A stretch of 20,222 nucleotides of DNA from Clostridia bacterium (GTDB lineage Bacteria > Bacillota > Clostridia > Christensenellales > UBA1242). The position numbers and the translations under genes were made by a program. The DNA lies in assembly GCA_028694075.1 (NCBI GenBank), contig JAQUUD010000021.1, forward strand, positions 1 through 20,222, given 5' to 3'. Below the pieces are notes generated by a model. It was not told the DNA's origin and ran no database searches. It saw only the letters and a list, made by a program, of their open reading frames with translations. This document shows, piece after piece, positions 14,070 through 20,222 of this stretch (positions are counted from its first letter, which is position 1; every line of letters starts with the position of its first letter).

Positions 14070-14657
14070 TTATTTACTTTTAGAAAACCAACTAAAAACT
14101 TTCCCCATAAGTAAAACAATTTTTGTGCTATTCTTTGTTGCATATTGTTTAATTACTGCTTTCCCACCAATTGTCAATCCGGCTATGAGTGCAGAAATAA
14201 AACTTGCAATTATTGTTTGATATGCAAGTATTGAACTATCTGCAATAATAAAAATTAAAATTGTCGCTCCTGCCGCCCCACTCAAAACACCACACACATC
14301 ACCGATTACATCGGCGCAAAGAGATGCAATTTTGGCGGCATTTTTAACGATATATAAACCCTGCTTTGCTCCTTTAATTTTTTTTGCTGTCATTTCTTTA
14401 AATGGGGCTTCGTTGCAGGCAACAACAGCAACCCCAATCATATCAGTAAAAACTGAAATTAACATAAATATAAACACAACAATAATTGCCCATACAATAT
14501 TTGTCCTAGACATAAAATGTTCGCCAATAATCCCAAATAATAATGACAAAGCAACAGCAAGAAAAAAAACTTTTATCGGCCAACGCCAATAATTATTTTT
14601 CGCTTTATTCTTCGCTTTAATAGGAGATAAAGGCTCTTTGTTTAAGTTATTGCTCAT
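14070..14657 (-). CDS. Conserved-looking membrane protein of unknown function
   Basis: This 195-aa protein has four predicted membrane segments (about 28-46, 54-78, 122-139, 145-165) and a basic N-terminus. Between segments 2 and 3 is a distinctive loop with DMIGVAVVACNEAPFKEM and KGAKQGLYIVKNA, then CADVIGDVCGVLSGAAGA. Polar and small residues next to the membrane like these suggest a conserved family. I recall similar Clostridia proteins being auto-annotated as CorB-like Mg2+/Co2+ transporters (DUF21/CNNM-like), but the CBS domains of CorB are absent and I cannot confirm this. I use the ATG at 14657; the in-frame TTG at 14678 is upstream of a TATAAT (14665-14670) that ends 7 nt before this ATG. 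There is no Shine-Dalgarno sequence, so a leaderless message is likely. Confidence 0.8.
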   Translation of the reverse strand: MSNNLNKEPLSPIKAKNKAKNNYWRWPIKVFFLAVALSLLFGIIGEHFMSRTNIVWAIIVVFIFMLISVFTDMIGVAVVACNEAPFKEMTAKKIKGAKQGLYIVKNAAKIASLCADVIGDVCGVLSGAAGATILIFIIADSSILAYQTIIASFISALIAGLTIGGKAVIKQYATKNSTKIVLLMGKVFSWFSKSK

Positions 14658-14664
14658 TCTTATT

Positions 14665-14670
14665 ATTATA
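14665..14670 (-). promoter_or_regulatory. Candidate -10 box of the 195-aa membrane protein gene
   Basis: A perfect TATAAT on the - strand lies 7 nt before the ATG at 14657. No good -35 is seen 17 bp further upstream, so the promoter is uncertain. Confidence 0.4.
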
Positions 14671-14794
14671 TTATTCAAAGAAATTTTAAATACTAGAAAT
14701 ATAAAATAATTTTATCATCGTTGAAAAATATAATTTAAAAATTATAATTAATAATGTAATTGCCCAGTCTTTATTTTAAATATAATCAAAAGAC

Positions 14795-15568
14795 TTATTT
14801 TAATTTATTAAATAATTTGAAAGAATTTTCAGTTGTAATTCTTGCGACTTCAGAAAAATTCATTTCTTTTAAATCAGCGACTTTTTCTGCTGTTAATGCC
14901 AAATATTTTGGCTCGTTAATGTTGCCCCTGAACGGGTGCGGGGTCAAATAAGGACAATCAGTTTCGAACATTAACTGTTCAATCGGTATTTGTTTTATTA
15001 ACTCCTGAAAAGTTTTGGCATTTTTGAAAGTAATAACTCCACCAACCGAAATTTTCAAGCCCAGCCTTTTAATTTCTTCTAAATCATTAAGAGTACCGCT
15101 GAAACAATGCAGTATCCCACCGTATTTCAATAAATCCTTATTATCATTTAGTAAGGTCAGCATATCCTTCATTGCATCTCTGCAATGAATTTGAATAGGC
15201 AATTTGAGAGAATAAGCAATTTTTAACTGCTCCAAAAAGACATAAATTTGGCTTTCCTTATCATAAGGCTGAAAGTGATAATCTAAACCAATCTCACCAA
15301 TGGCAACAACTTTTTTATCTAGTCCGTGTTTTTCCAAAAAACTTGCAAATGAATTATTATATAAGTGTGCTTCGCTGGGGTGAACTCCAATGCAAGCATA
15401 TATATTCTTATATTTTTTTGAAATATCTAAAACCTTTTCAGCAGAAGTGGGATTGTCGCTGACACAAATGATTTTCTCAACTTTATTTTTTTCGGCTTCT
15501 AAGATAATCTCATCAATTCTGCTTATTAAATTTTTATCATATAAATGCGCGTGAACATCTACTAGCAA
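14795..15568 (-). CDS. tatD: TatD-family metal-dependent DNase
   Basis: TatD proteins are TIM-barrel metallo-hydrolases with 3'-5' exonuclease activity on DNA, linked to repair of oxidative damage. All metal ligands of the family are present: H6 and H8 (DVHAHL), E92 (GEIGLDYH), H128 (IQIHCRDA), H154 (GILHCFSG) and D204 (FETDCPYLTPHP). At 257 aa it is full length. The start is TTG at 15568 with a strong AAGGAG 6 nt before it, and the start residue is directly followed by the first catalytic strand. It is transcribed alone, divergently from spmA. Confidence 0.95.
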   Translation of the reverse strand: MLVDVHAHLYDKNLISRIDEIILEAEKNKVEKIICVSDNPTSAEKVLDISKKYKNIYACIGVHPSEAHLYNNSFASFLEKHGLDKKVVAIGEIGLDYHFQPYDKESQIYVFLEQLKIAYSLKLPIQIHCRDAMKDMLTLLNDNKDLLKYGGILHCFSGTLNDLEEIKRLGLKISVGGVITFKNAKTFQELIKQIPIEQLMFETDCPYLTPHPFRGNINEPKYLALTAEKVADLKEMNFSEVARITTENSFKLFNKLK

Positions 15569-15585
15569 TTTTAACTCCTTATTAA

Positions 15586-15614
15586 ATTATATAACAAACC
15601 TGAGCCATTGTAAA
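15586..15614 (-). promoter_or_regulatory. Promoter of tatD
   Basis: On the - strand TTTACA (15609-15614), a 17-bp spacer and a perfect TATAAT (15586-15591) predict a transcript start near 15579. That is at the edge of the AAGGAG ribosome binding site (15575-15580), giving a leader of only about 11 nt. Confidence 0.75.
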
Positions 15615-15655
15615 TAAAGTAATTAAAATTATTATGATTTTCATATATTTATCTT

Positions 15656-16246
15656 ATGAATAAAATTTGGACATATATGATGATTGTTTCAGTCATCGCA
15701 TTAACTTTTACAAATCCGTCTGTTTTAGTAACAGAAATGACAGATGCTTCGTGGAATGTATTAAAACTTTGCGCCCAGTTACTTGCAATTTATACTATTT
15801 GGATGGGGCTTTTAGAAATTGTTGACCAATCGGGGTTAGGAGAGAAACTTGCAAAACTGCTCTCCCCTTTAATCAGATGGCTTTTTAAAATCAAAGACCC
15901 AGAAGCCACAAAATATATCGCCCTAAACCTTTCTTCAAATATGCTGGGGCTAGGGAATGCATCTACACCTATGGGAATAAAAGCAATGAAAAAACTCGAT
16001 GACGGTAGCGGAAATGCAACTCCTGCAATGATAATGCTTCTTATAGTCAATTCAACAATTATACAACTCTTGCCAACGACTACAATTGGTTTAAGGGCGT
16101 CATCAGGAAGTCAATCCCCCAGCGATATAATAATCCCAACAATCATTGCAACCTTTATCACCTGCTTATTTGGGATTTTAATGGCAAAATTGTGTGAAAA
16201 AATTTTTTCACGCAAAAAATGTAAAAAAGATAAAGGGGGGAAATAA
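15656..16246 (+). CDS. spmA: Spore maturation protein A (SpmA)
   Basis: SpmA is a membrane protein of the nucleoside-recognition (Gate) superfamily needed, with SpmB, for dehydration of the spore core. The family motif NMLGLGNASTPMGIKAMKKL is intact, and hydrophobic segments lie at about 5-25, 38-58, 122-145 and 160-180. At 196 aa it is typical. The ATG at 15656 has no Shine-Dalgarno sequence. CATATATT at 15642-15649 ends 6 nt before it and resembles both a sigma-E -10 element and a leaderless arrangement. spmB follows with no gap. Confidence 0.94.
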   Translation: MNKIWTYMMIVSVIALTFTNPSVLVTEMTDASWNVLKLCAQLLAIYTIWMGLLEIVDQSGLGEKLAKLLSPLIRWLFKIKDPEATKYIALNLSSNMLGLGNASTPMGIKAMKKLDDGSGNATPAMIMLLIVNSTIIQLLPTTTIGLRASSGSQSPSDIIIPTIIATFITCLFGILMAKLCEKIFSRKKCKKDKGGK

Positions 16247-16759
16247 ATGTTTATAAGCAATTATTTAGTTCCCATTATTATTTTAGCGCTTTTGATTTAT
16301 TCGATAGTCAAAAAACTTGAAACTTATAATATATTTGTAAAAGGTGCACGCGGGGCTTTTGACTTAGTGCTGAGCATTTTTCCTTTTATAACTGCAATTA
16401 TGATTATGGTTGCACTTATGCGTGTAAGTGGGTTGACTGACATTCTAGTAAGTTTTTTGGCGCCCGTTTTTAATTTACTTGGAATTCCGATTGAAGTTAC
16501 TGAATTGATTTTGTTAAGACCATTTACCGGAAGCGGAAGTTATGCTCTGCTAAATGAAATTTTTGTAACATACGGACCGGATTGTTACATATCACGATGT
16601 GCTTCAGTTATGATGAGCACAAGTGAAACAATTTTTTATGTTGCAACGGTTTATTTTGCTCAAACTTCGGTAAAGCGTTTATCTTATGCAATTCCTCTTG
16701 CACTTTTTTGCAGTTTATTTGGGACAATACTTGCTTGTTTAATTTGTAAGTTTATGTAA
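16247..16759 (+). CDS. spmB: Spore maturation protein B (SpmB)
   Basis: SpmB is the obligate partner of SpmA, from the same Gate-domain superfamily, acting in the membrane in spore core dehydration. The motifs GARGAFDLVLSIFPF, LRPFTGSGSYALLNEI and MMSTSETIFYVATVYF match the family. The 170 aa are mostly hydrophobic. The ATG follows the spmA TAA directly, with AAAGGGGGG as ribosome binding site inside the end of spmA. Confidence 0.95.
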   Translation: MFISNYLVPIIILALLIYSIVKKLETYNIFVKGARGAFDLVLSIFPFITAIMIMVALMRVSGLTDILVSFLAPVFNLLGIPIEVTELILLRPFTGSGSYALLNEIFVTYGPDCYISRCASVMMSTSETIFYVATVYFAQTSVKRLSYAIPLALFCSLFGTILACLICKFM

Positions 16760-17106
16760 GTTTTATTAAATATATTTTTATATGATTTGTAATTATGGTT
16801 AAATTTTTTTATATAAGTTGCATTAGTAATGATAATTAAAGTTGGTTAAATTAACAAAAAGTGGTCGGCGGAAGTCCGGGCTTGAAAAGCCCGGGCAAAA
16901 CTTTGTAAAAGTTTTGCAAAATTTTAGCCACGGCTAAAATTTTCTTCCGCCGACCATTAGAGAACAACCTCATTCAATCATTGAATTTATTTAACAAATA
17001 AGAACTCACCTAAATTATTTTATCAGTGTATTAACTGCTATTTTATGCTCGTCATCAAACAACAATTTTTATGTAATTTTAAACTTAAAATTGAAAAAAT
17101 CTTAAA
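16760..17106. other. Convergent intergenic region with a cloverleaf element
   Basis: This 347-bp stretch lies between the 3' ends of spmB (+) and trmN6 (-). Apart from the nested palindrome at 16863-16955 it is A+T-rich with stops in all frames, and I see no gene. No separate terminator for spmB is visible, so the palindrome may serve both directions. Confidence 0.6.
16856..16955. repeat. Nested palindrome folding into a closed cloverleaf; possible terminator for holB-ricT-trmN6
   Basis: An outer 12-bp stem (16863-16874 GGTCGGCGGAAG with 16944-16955) encloses three hairpins set end to end. The first has 8 bp with a GAA loop (16876-16894), the second 10 bp with a 3-nt loop (16895-16917), and the third 11 bp with a 4-nt loop (16918-16943). 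Only T16875 stays unpaired at the four-way junction. The same fold can form from either strand. On the - strand it is followed by TTTTT (complement of 16856-16860), so it could terminate trmN6 transcripts. The outer and first stems are far richer in G+C than the surroundings, which points to an acquired element. It has none of the sequence hallmarks of a tRNA. Confidence 0.85.
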
Positions 17107-17856
17107 TTAAAATTTTAAGTTTTTAATTTTTTCTAAATACTTGCCATCTTTGTCATTTGTGATTAAAACAGGCAATACTTTAACACCTTCCTTTCCACCT
17201 TTCACTGCCTCAACAAAAACAAGTGTTGCATCATTATCGGGGCTAGGTTGTGTGAAAAAAATTTTTTTAGGTTCCAAGTTATTAGTTTTAAGTTTCGAAA
17301 TCAATTCCGCAGTTCTATTACTGTCATACACCACATAAAAACGCCCGCCATATTTCAAAAGAACTTTAACAACCTTAAGTAGTTCGTCCATATTAAGTGC
17401 AACTTCGTGTCTTGCTATGCTCTTATTTTCAGTATTATTTAAAGCCGAAGTTCCGGCTTTTTTATAAGGCGGATTGCATACAACAACATCTGCTTCACTT
17501 ATATTTAACTCCTGCCTTATTTTTGCAGATTGAAGTTCTTTTATATCGCAATTAATAATTTCAATTAAATTTTCAAGTTTATTAAACTGAACACTTCTGC
17601 GAGCCATATCAGCAAGTTCTTCTTGCAACTCAATACCGAAAACTTTTTTTGGTTTGTTTTTATATGCAGTTAAAATTGCAATAATACCGCTTCCTGTGCC
17701 CAAATCCATCAAAAAATCTTTTGAACCAACTGATACAAAATTTGCAAGTATTACAGCATCACTTGTAAAACGATAAAACTTTTTACTTTGAATAATTTGC
17801 AAACCATCTAATTGCAAATCTTCCAATTTTTCATCATTTTTTAGAAGATTATTCAT
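17107..17856 (-). CDS. trmN6: tRNA1(Val) (adenine-37-N6)-methyltransferase-like protein
   Basis: This SAM-dependent methyltransferase corresponds to YabB of Bacillus and YfiC/TrmN6 of E. coli, which modifies A37 of a valine tRNA. The SAM-binding motif I is DLGTGSGIIAIL (51-62), followed by the acidic end GIELQEE. The catalytic NPPY of N6-adenine methyltransferases is at 128-131. An N-terminal FYRFTSDAVILANF segment is typical of the family. At 249 aa it is complete. The ATG at 17856 overlaps the end of ricT by 8 bp and has GGAGAAG in front. The order holB-ricT-trmN matches Bacillus holB-yaaT-(yabA)-yabB, with yabA absent here. Confidence 0.9.
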   Translation of the reverse strand: MNNLLKNDEKLEDLQLDGLQIIQSKKFYRFTSDAVILANFVSVGSKDFLMDLGTGSGIIAILTAYKNKPKKVFGIELQEELADMARRSVQFNKLENLIEIINCDIKELQSAKIRQELNISEADVVVCNPPYKKAGTSALNNTENKSIARHEVALNMDELLKVVKVLLKYGGRFYVVYDSNRTAELISKLKTNNLEPKKIFFTQPSPDNDATLVFVEAVKGGKEGVKVLPVLITNDKDGKYLEKIKNLKF

Positions 17857-18688
17857 TTTCTTCTCCGTCTAATTTTTTGTCCGTTATATTTTGATTTTTA
17901 GAAAAATTTATATCTTTTAAATCAAAATCTCTATAATTATCATTAACCCTTACGCAAACTTTTTTCTTTAATAAATGATTATATAAAACCTTACCCTTAC
18001 CTTCTGGCGTCATTACTTCGCTATTTATTTTTGGCATTAGTTTTAATACTTCGGCATATTGACTATTTTCATATGCAAGACAACATAGCAATCTTCCGCA
18101 AAGCCCGCTAATGTTGTTGGGATTAAGTGACAAACCTTGTGTCTTTGCCATTTTTATTGTAACATGTTCGAAATCACCTGTGTTTTCACAGCAACAGCAC
18201 GACTTTCCACAAATGCCGATTCCGCCCAATATTTTAACTTCATCTCTGGAGCCGATTTGCCTTAATTCAATTTTTATTTTAAATTCCTGTGCTAAAATTT
18301 TAACAAGTTCTCTGAAGTCCACTCTGTTTTCAGAAGAAAAACTTATTATTATTTTGCTTTTATCCAAAATCATATCAGCAGAAATCAATTTCATGGCAAG
18401 ACCCAAATTTTTTACAATTTTTTTTGTTTTCACCATATATTCTTTAGCTTTAATCTTGTTTTGATTTGCTGTTTCAATTTCTTTTTCACTTGCCAAATGT
18501 AATTTTTTTAATGGTTCCTTACTATCCTTTTCAATATTTTTCATAGGTGTCGCCACCTTCCCCAACTCTAAGCCCCTTATTGTTTCAGCAACCACAAAAT
18601 CCCCAATTTTTAAATTCAAATTGCTTGCATCAAACAAATAAATTTTAGGTTGGTTGTCAAATTTAACGCCTACTTCTTTAAGTTGCAT
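17849..18688 (-). CDS. ricT: RicT/YaaT, PSP1-domain regulator of RNA processing
   Basis: RicT forms the Fe-S-containing Ric complex with RicA and RicF, which in Bacillus stimulates RNase Y processing of many mRNAs and affects sporulation and biofilm formation. The PSP1 core is clear: a first beta domain (KIGDFVVAETIRGLELGKV), then the conserved segment IKMAKTQGLSLNPNNISGLCGRLLCCLAYE. The cysteine region reads C160, C164-C167, C197, C202 and C203. The run of four cysteines has two more than the Bacillus CGRxLCC pattern. At 279 aa it is normal. GGAGGT inside the end of holB precedes the ATG at 18688, and the genes overlap by 19 bp. Confidence 0.94.
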   Translation of the reverse strand: MQLKEVGVKFDNQPKIYLFDASNLNLKIGDFVVAETIRGLELGKVATPMKNIEKDSKEPLKKLHLASEKEIETANQNKIKAKEYMVKTKKIVKNLGLAMKLISADMILDKSKIIISFSSENRVDFRELVKILAQEFKIKIELRQIGSRDEVKILGGIGICGKSCCCCENTGDFEHVTIKMAKTQGLSLNPNNISGLCGRLLCCLAYENSQYAEVLKLMPKINSEVMTPEGKGKVLYNHLLKKKVCVRVNDNYRDFDLKDINFSKNQNITDKKLDGEENE

Positions 18689-19632
18689 AAATACTTTACC
18701 TCCAATATTTTAAAAAGCAAAAAATCTGTTATTATATTCACATTAACATTTGCTTCAAACTGTTTTTTAGCAAGAGTAATTAAATTGAAAATACAATATA
18801 TTGTATCAACATTATAATCTTTCACTAGATTTTGTATTTTTGGTTCTTCCGACGGATTGAAATGTGCATATAAAATTTTTTCCATTATTTCTTGCAAGAT
18901 GTTAATTTTATTTAAGAAAATGCCTTTTTGAGAAAACTTTCCTATGTAATTTATAATCATTTTACTGCTTTTCATATTGCTCAGCATATCCAAAATAAAG
19001 TTATAATCTTCACTAATCTTTTCACTCGTTAATGCAATTGTTTTGCCAAGCCAACCCTTACCTAAACTCACTGCAAGAAAGTCAACTTTGCCGTTTTTAT
19101 CTTGCAAAATTTTTGATATTGCTTCCGCTTTCAACGGCTCCAAATAAAAAACTTGTGTTCGTGAAATTATAGTTTGCAAAATACCATTCATATTTGTTGA
19201 ATTTAATAAAAATATAACATTTTTTGGTGATTCTTCCAAAATTTTCAAAAGTTTGTTCTGTGCTTGCACCGTCGATTTATCCATATCGTTAATTATAAAA
19301 ATCTTATAATTTATAATCATTGGTTTAACATTTGCATTTTTAATAATTGAAGCACTATCCTCAACTAAAAAATTATCACCAGCATTTTTCGGATATACAA
19401 AAATATCCGGATGAAAATCAGATAAAACTTTTAAGCAACCATCGCATTTAAAGCACGGATTGTTGGCTGAATTTTCACAAACCAGTTTTAAAGAAACCGC
19501 TTTGCAAAATTGCTTATTAAACTCTTCATCTTCGGAATTAATAAAATATGAATGAGATAATCTATTTTGCTTAATAAATTTTTCAAATTTAATAAATGAA
19601 CTACTTTGAATTATTTGCTTTAATGTTTCCAC
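18670..19632 (-). CDS. holB: DNA polymerase III delta' subunit
   Basis: Delta' is the stator of the clamp loader that places the sliding clamp on DNA. As usual the P-loop is degenerate. A zinc module is formed by C52, C60, C63 and C66, and the Walker B-like and sensor regions KIFIINDMDKSTVQAQNKLL and KILEESPKNVIFLL are present. The SRC motif reads SRT (157-159), keeping the key arginine. At 320 aa it is in the family range. The start is GTG at 19632, preceded by no Shine-Dalgarno sequence, with a -10 TAAAAT only 6 nt away, so a leaderless mRNA is predicted. It heads the operon holB-ricT-trmN6. Confidence 0.92.
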   Translation of the reverse strand: METLKQIIQSSSFIKFEKFIKQNRLSHSYFINSEDEEFNKQFCKAVSLKLVCENSANNPCFKCDGCLKVLSDFHPDIFVYPKNAGDNFLVEDSASIIKNANVKPMIINYKIFIINDMDKSTVQAQNKLLKILEESPKNVIFLLNSTNMNGILQTIISRTQVFYLEPLKAEAISKILQDKNGKVDFLAVSLGKGWLGKTIALTSEKISEDYNFILDMLSNMKSSKMIINYIGKFSQKGIFLNKINILQEIMEKILYAHFNPSEEPKIQNLVKDYNVDTIYCIFNLITLAKKQFEANVNVNIITDFLLFKILEVKYLCNLKK

Positions 19633-19638
19633 AAATTT

Positions 19639-19667
19639 ATTTTATCACAATATTGTTTGGCAAGCAA
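19639..19667 (-). promoter_or_regulatory. Promoter of holB-ricT-trmN6, predicted leaderless
   Basis: On the - strand TTGCTT (19662-19667), a 17-bp spacer and TAAAAT (19639-19644) are followed by 6 nt and the GTG start codon. This is the same geometry as at ruvX. Confidence 0.65.
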
Positions 19668-19809
19668 TGAATTTCTTATTTATATTTTCGTTTTATAAAT
19701 TGTGTGGGATATTTTCATAACTTTATTTTGCACAAAATTTGACGAAAATCAAATTAAAAAGTTGTCCCTATTTAAATTTTCATTATGGGTTTATCAAAAT
19801 ATAAACCTT

Positions 19810-20222
19810 TTAAATAAAATCTTTATGTTTTAATTTTGCTTTTAAAACATCAGAACGTTTAAGCGTATACTTTGAAAAGATTATTAATGCCACCGCTATT
19901 GAAACAGCACAACCAATAAAGACAATGCATCCCAGCCAGTTTTGAACACTCATTGCCTGAACTGGTTCTTCAGGATTAAATTTGATTAAATCAAGGACAA
20001 TTCCGATTATTAAAAGTGCAAATGAATTTGCTATATTATAAGCAAGCGTCATAAATCCGCTGTATATGCCAGTGTTATTCTGTTTTGTTTTTAATCTGTC
20101 CATTGTTATTACATCAGCATACATTGAAATCGGCAATGAATATAACGCCCCAGTGCCAAATCCACAAACAAAAATGCAAGCAAGCACAACAAAAAATGAA
20201 ACTGAAGTGTCAAGATAGTTTC
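19810..20222 (-). CDS. MFS transporter of the GPH (sugar:cation symporter) type, C-terminal part
   Basis: The frame stays open to the right edge of the window, so the N-terminal two thirds are missing; about 137 residues are seen. At least three membrane helices are visible (around CIFVCGFGTGALYSLP, IANSFALLIIGIVLDL and WLGCIVFIGCAVSIAVALII), plus the start of another at the edge. The cytoplasmic loop MYADVITMDRLKTKQNNTG corresponds to the conserved loop of the GPH family (SmxaDvxDxxxxxTG). The protein ends in a basic tail (LKAKLKHKDFI). Substrates of this family include glycosides, xylosides and melibiose-like sugars; the substrate here is unknown. A weak A+T hairpin at 19736-19755 may end the transcript. 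Confidence 0.8.
   Translation of the reverse strand, partial: NYLDTSVSFFVVLACIFVCGFGTGALYSLPISMYADVITMDRLKTKQNNTGIYSGFMTLAYNIANSFALLIIGIVLDLIKFNPEEPVQAMSVQNWLGCIVFIGCAVSIAVALIIFSKYTLKRSDVLKAKLKHKDFI

Noticed and set aside
14766..14795. AGTCTTT/AAAGACT hairpin at the end of tatD as its terminator
   Set aside because: The stem overlaps the tatD stop codon and no T run follows on the - strand, so it is not a convincing terminator.
16863..16955. tRNA or tRNA-like gene reading of the cloverleaf
   Set aside because: Stem lengths (12, 8, 10, 11 bp), 3-4 nt loops and the lack of any TTCRA or anticodon-loop pattern do not fit a tRNA.
1..20222. CRISPR array, insertion sequence, prophage or defence system
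   Set aside because: No tandem direct repeats with spacers, transposase, integrase, phage or restriction genes are visible in the window.

Overview
The window is low-G+C DNA (by eye about 30%) from a spore-forming Bacillota bacterium, probably an uncultured member of the Clostridia. The evidence is gene content and order: RNase Y, ArgR-RecN, RuvX with a DUF1292 protein, HolB-RicT-TrmN, the YqfC-YqfD-YbeY-Era-RecO block, and four sporulation genes (yqfC, yqfD, spmA, spmB). Species cannot be named from this sequence.

Layout. Bases 1-128 hold the last 41 codons of a membrane protein on the + strand, followed by a terminator. A gene-poor stretch (about 276-860) contains a perfect 17-bp hairpin. 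The + strand gene at 991-2541 encodes an unusual protein: a PadR-type DNA-binding domain, a long Asn/Ser/Lys-rich linker and four predicted membrane segments. It has two sigma-A-like promoters and an inverted-repeat operator in front. From about 2.6 kb to 15.6 kb every gene is on the - strand. Read in the direction of transcription (right to left) these are tatD; a conserved-looking membrane protein; argR-recN; rplM-rpsI; ruvX-DUF1292; yqfC-yqfD-ybeY-era-(unknown 124 aa)-recO; and rny. spmA-spmB follow on the + strand (15656-16759), divergent from tatD. They converge on holB-ricT-trmN6 (- strand, 17107-19632). A truncated GPH-type MFS transporter (- strand) runs off the right edge.

Most of the genes are housekeeping: RNA decay (RNase Y and its RicT partner), ribosome assembly and structure (Era, YbeY, RuvX, uL13, uS9), DNA repair and replication (RecO, RecN, HolB), tRNA modification (TrmN6) and arginine control (ArgR with an ARG box upstream). 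The YqfC-to-RecO block is a shortened form of the Bacillus order, lacking phoH, pgpH, dgkA and cdd.

The most unusual observations are these: (i) a 93-nt nested palindrome at 16863-16955 that folds into a closed four-way cloverleaf between convergent operons; (ii) the membrane-anchored PadR regulator with its operator; (iii) several first-in-operon genes (ruvX, holB, the 195-aa membrane protein) that lack a Shine-Dalgarno sequence and have a -10 box only 6-7 nt before the start codon, which predicts leaderless mRNAs; (iv) single-residue departures at normally invariant sites in Era (SKxD in place of NKxD) and uS9 (C-terminal ...TKG in place of SKR).
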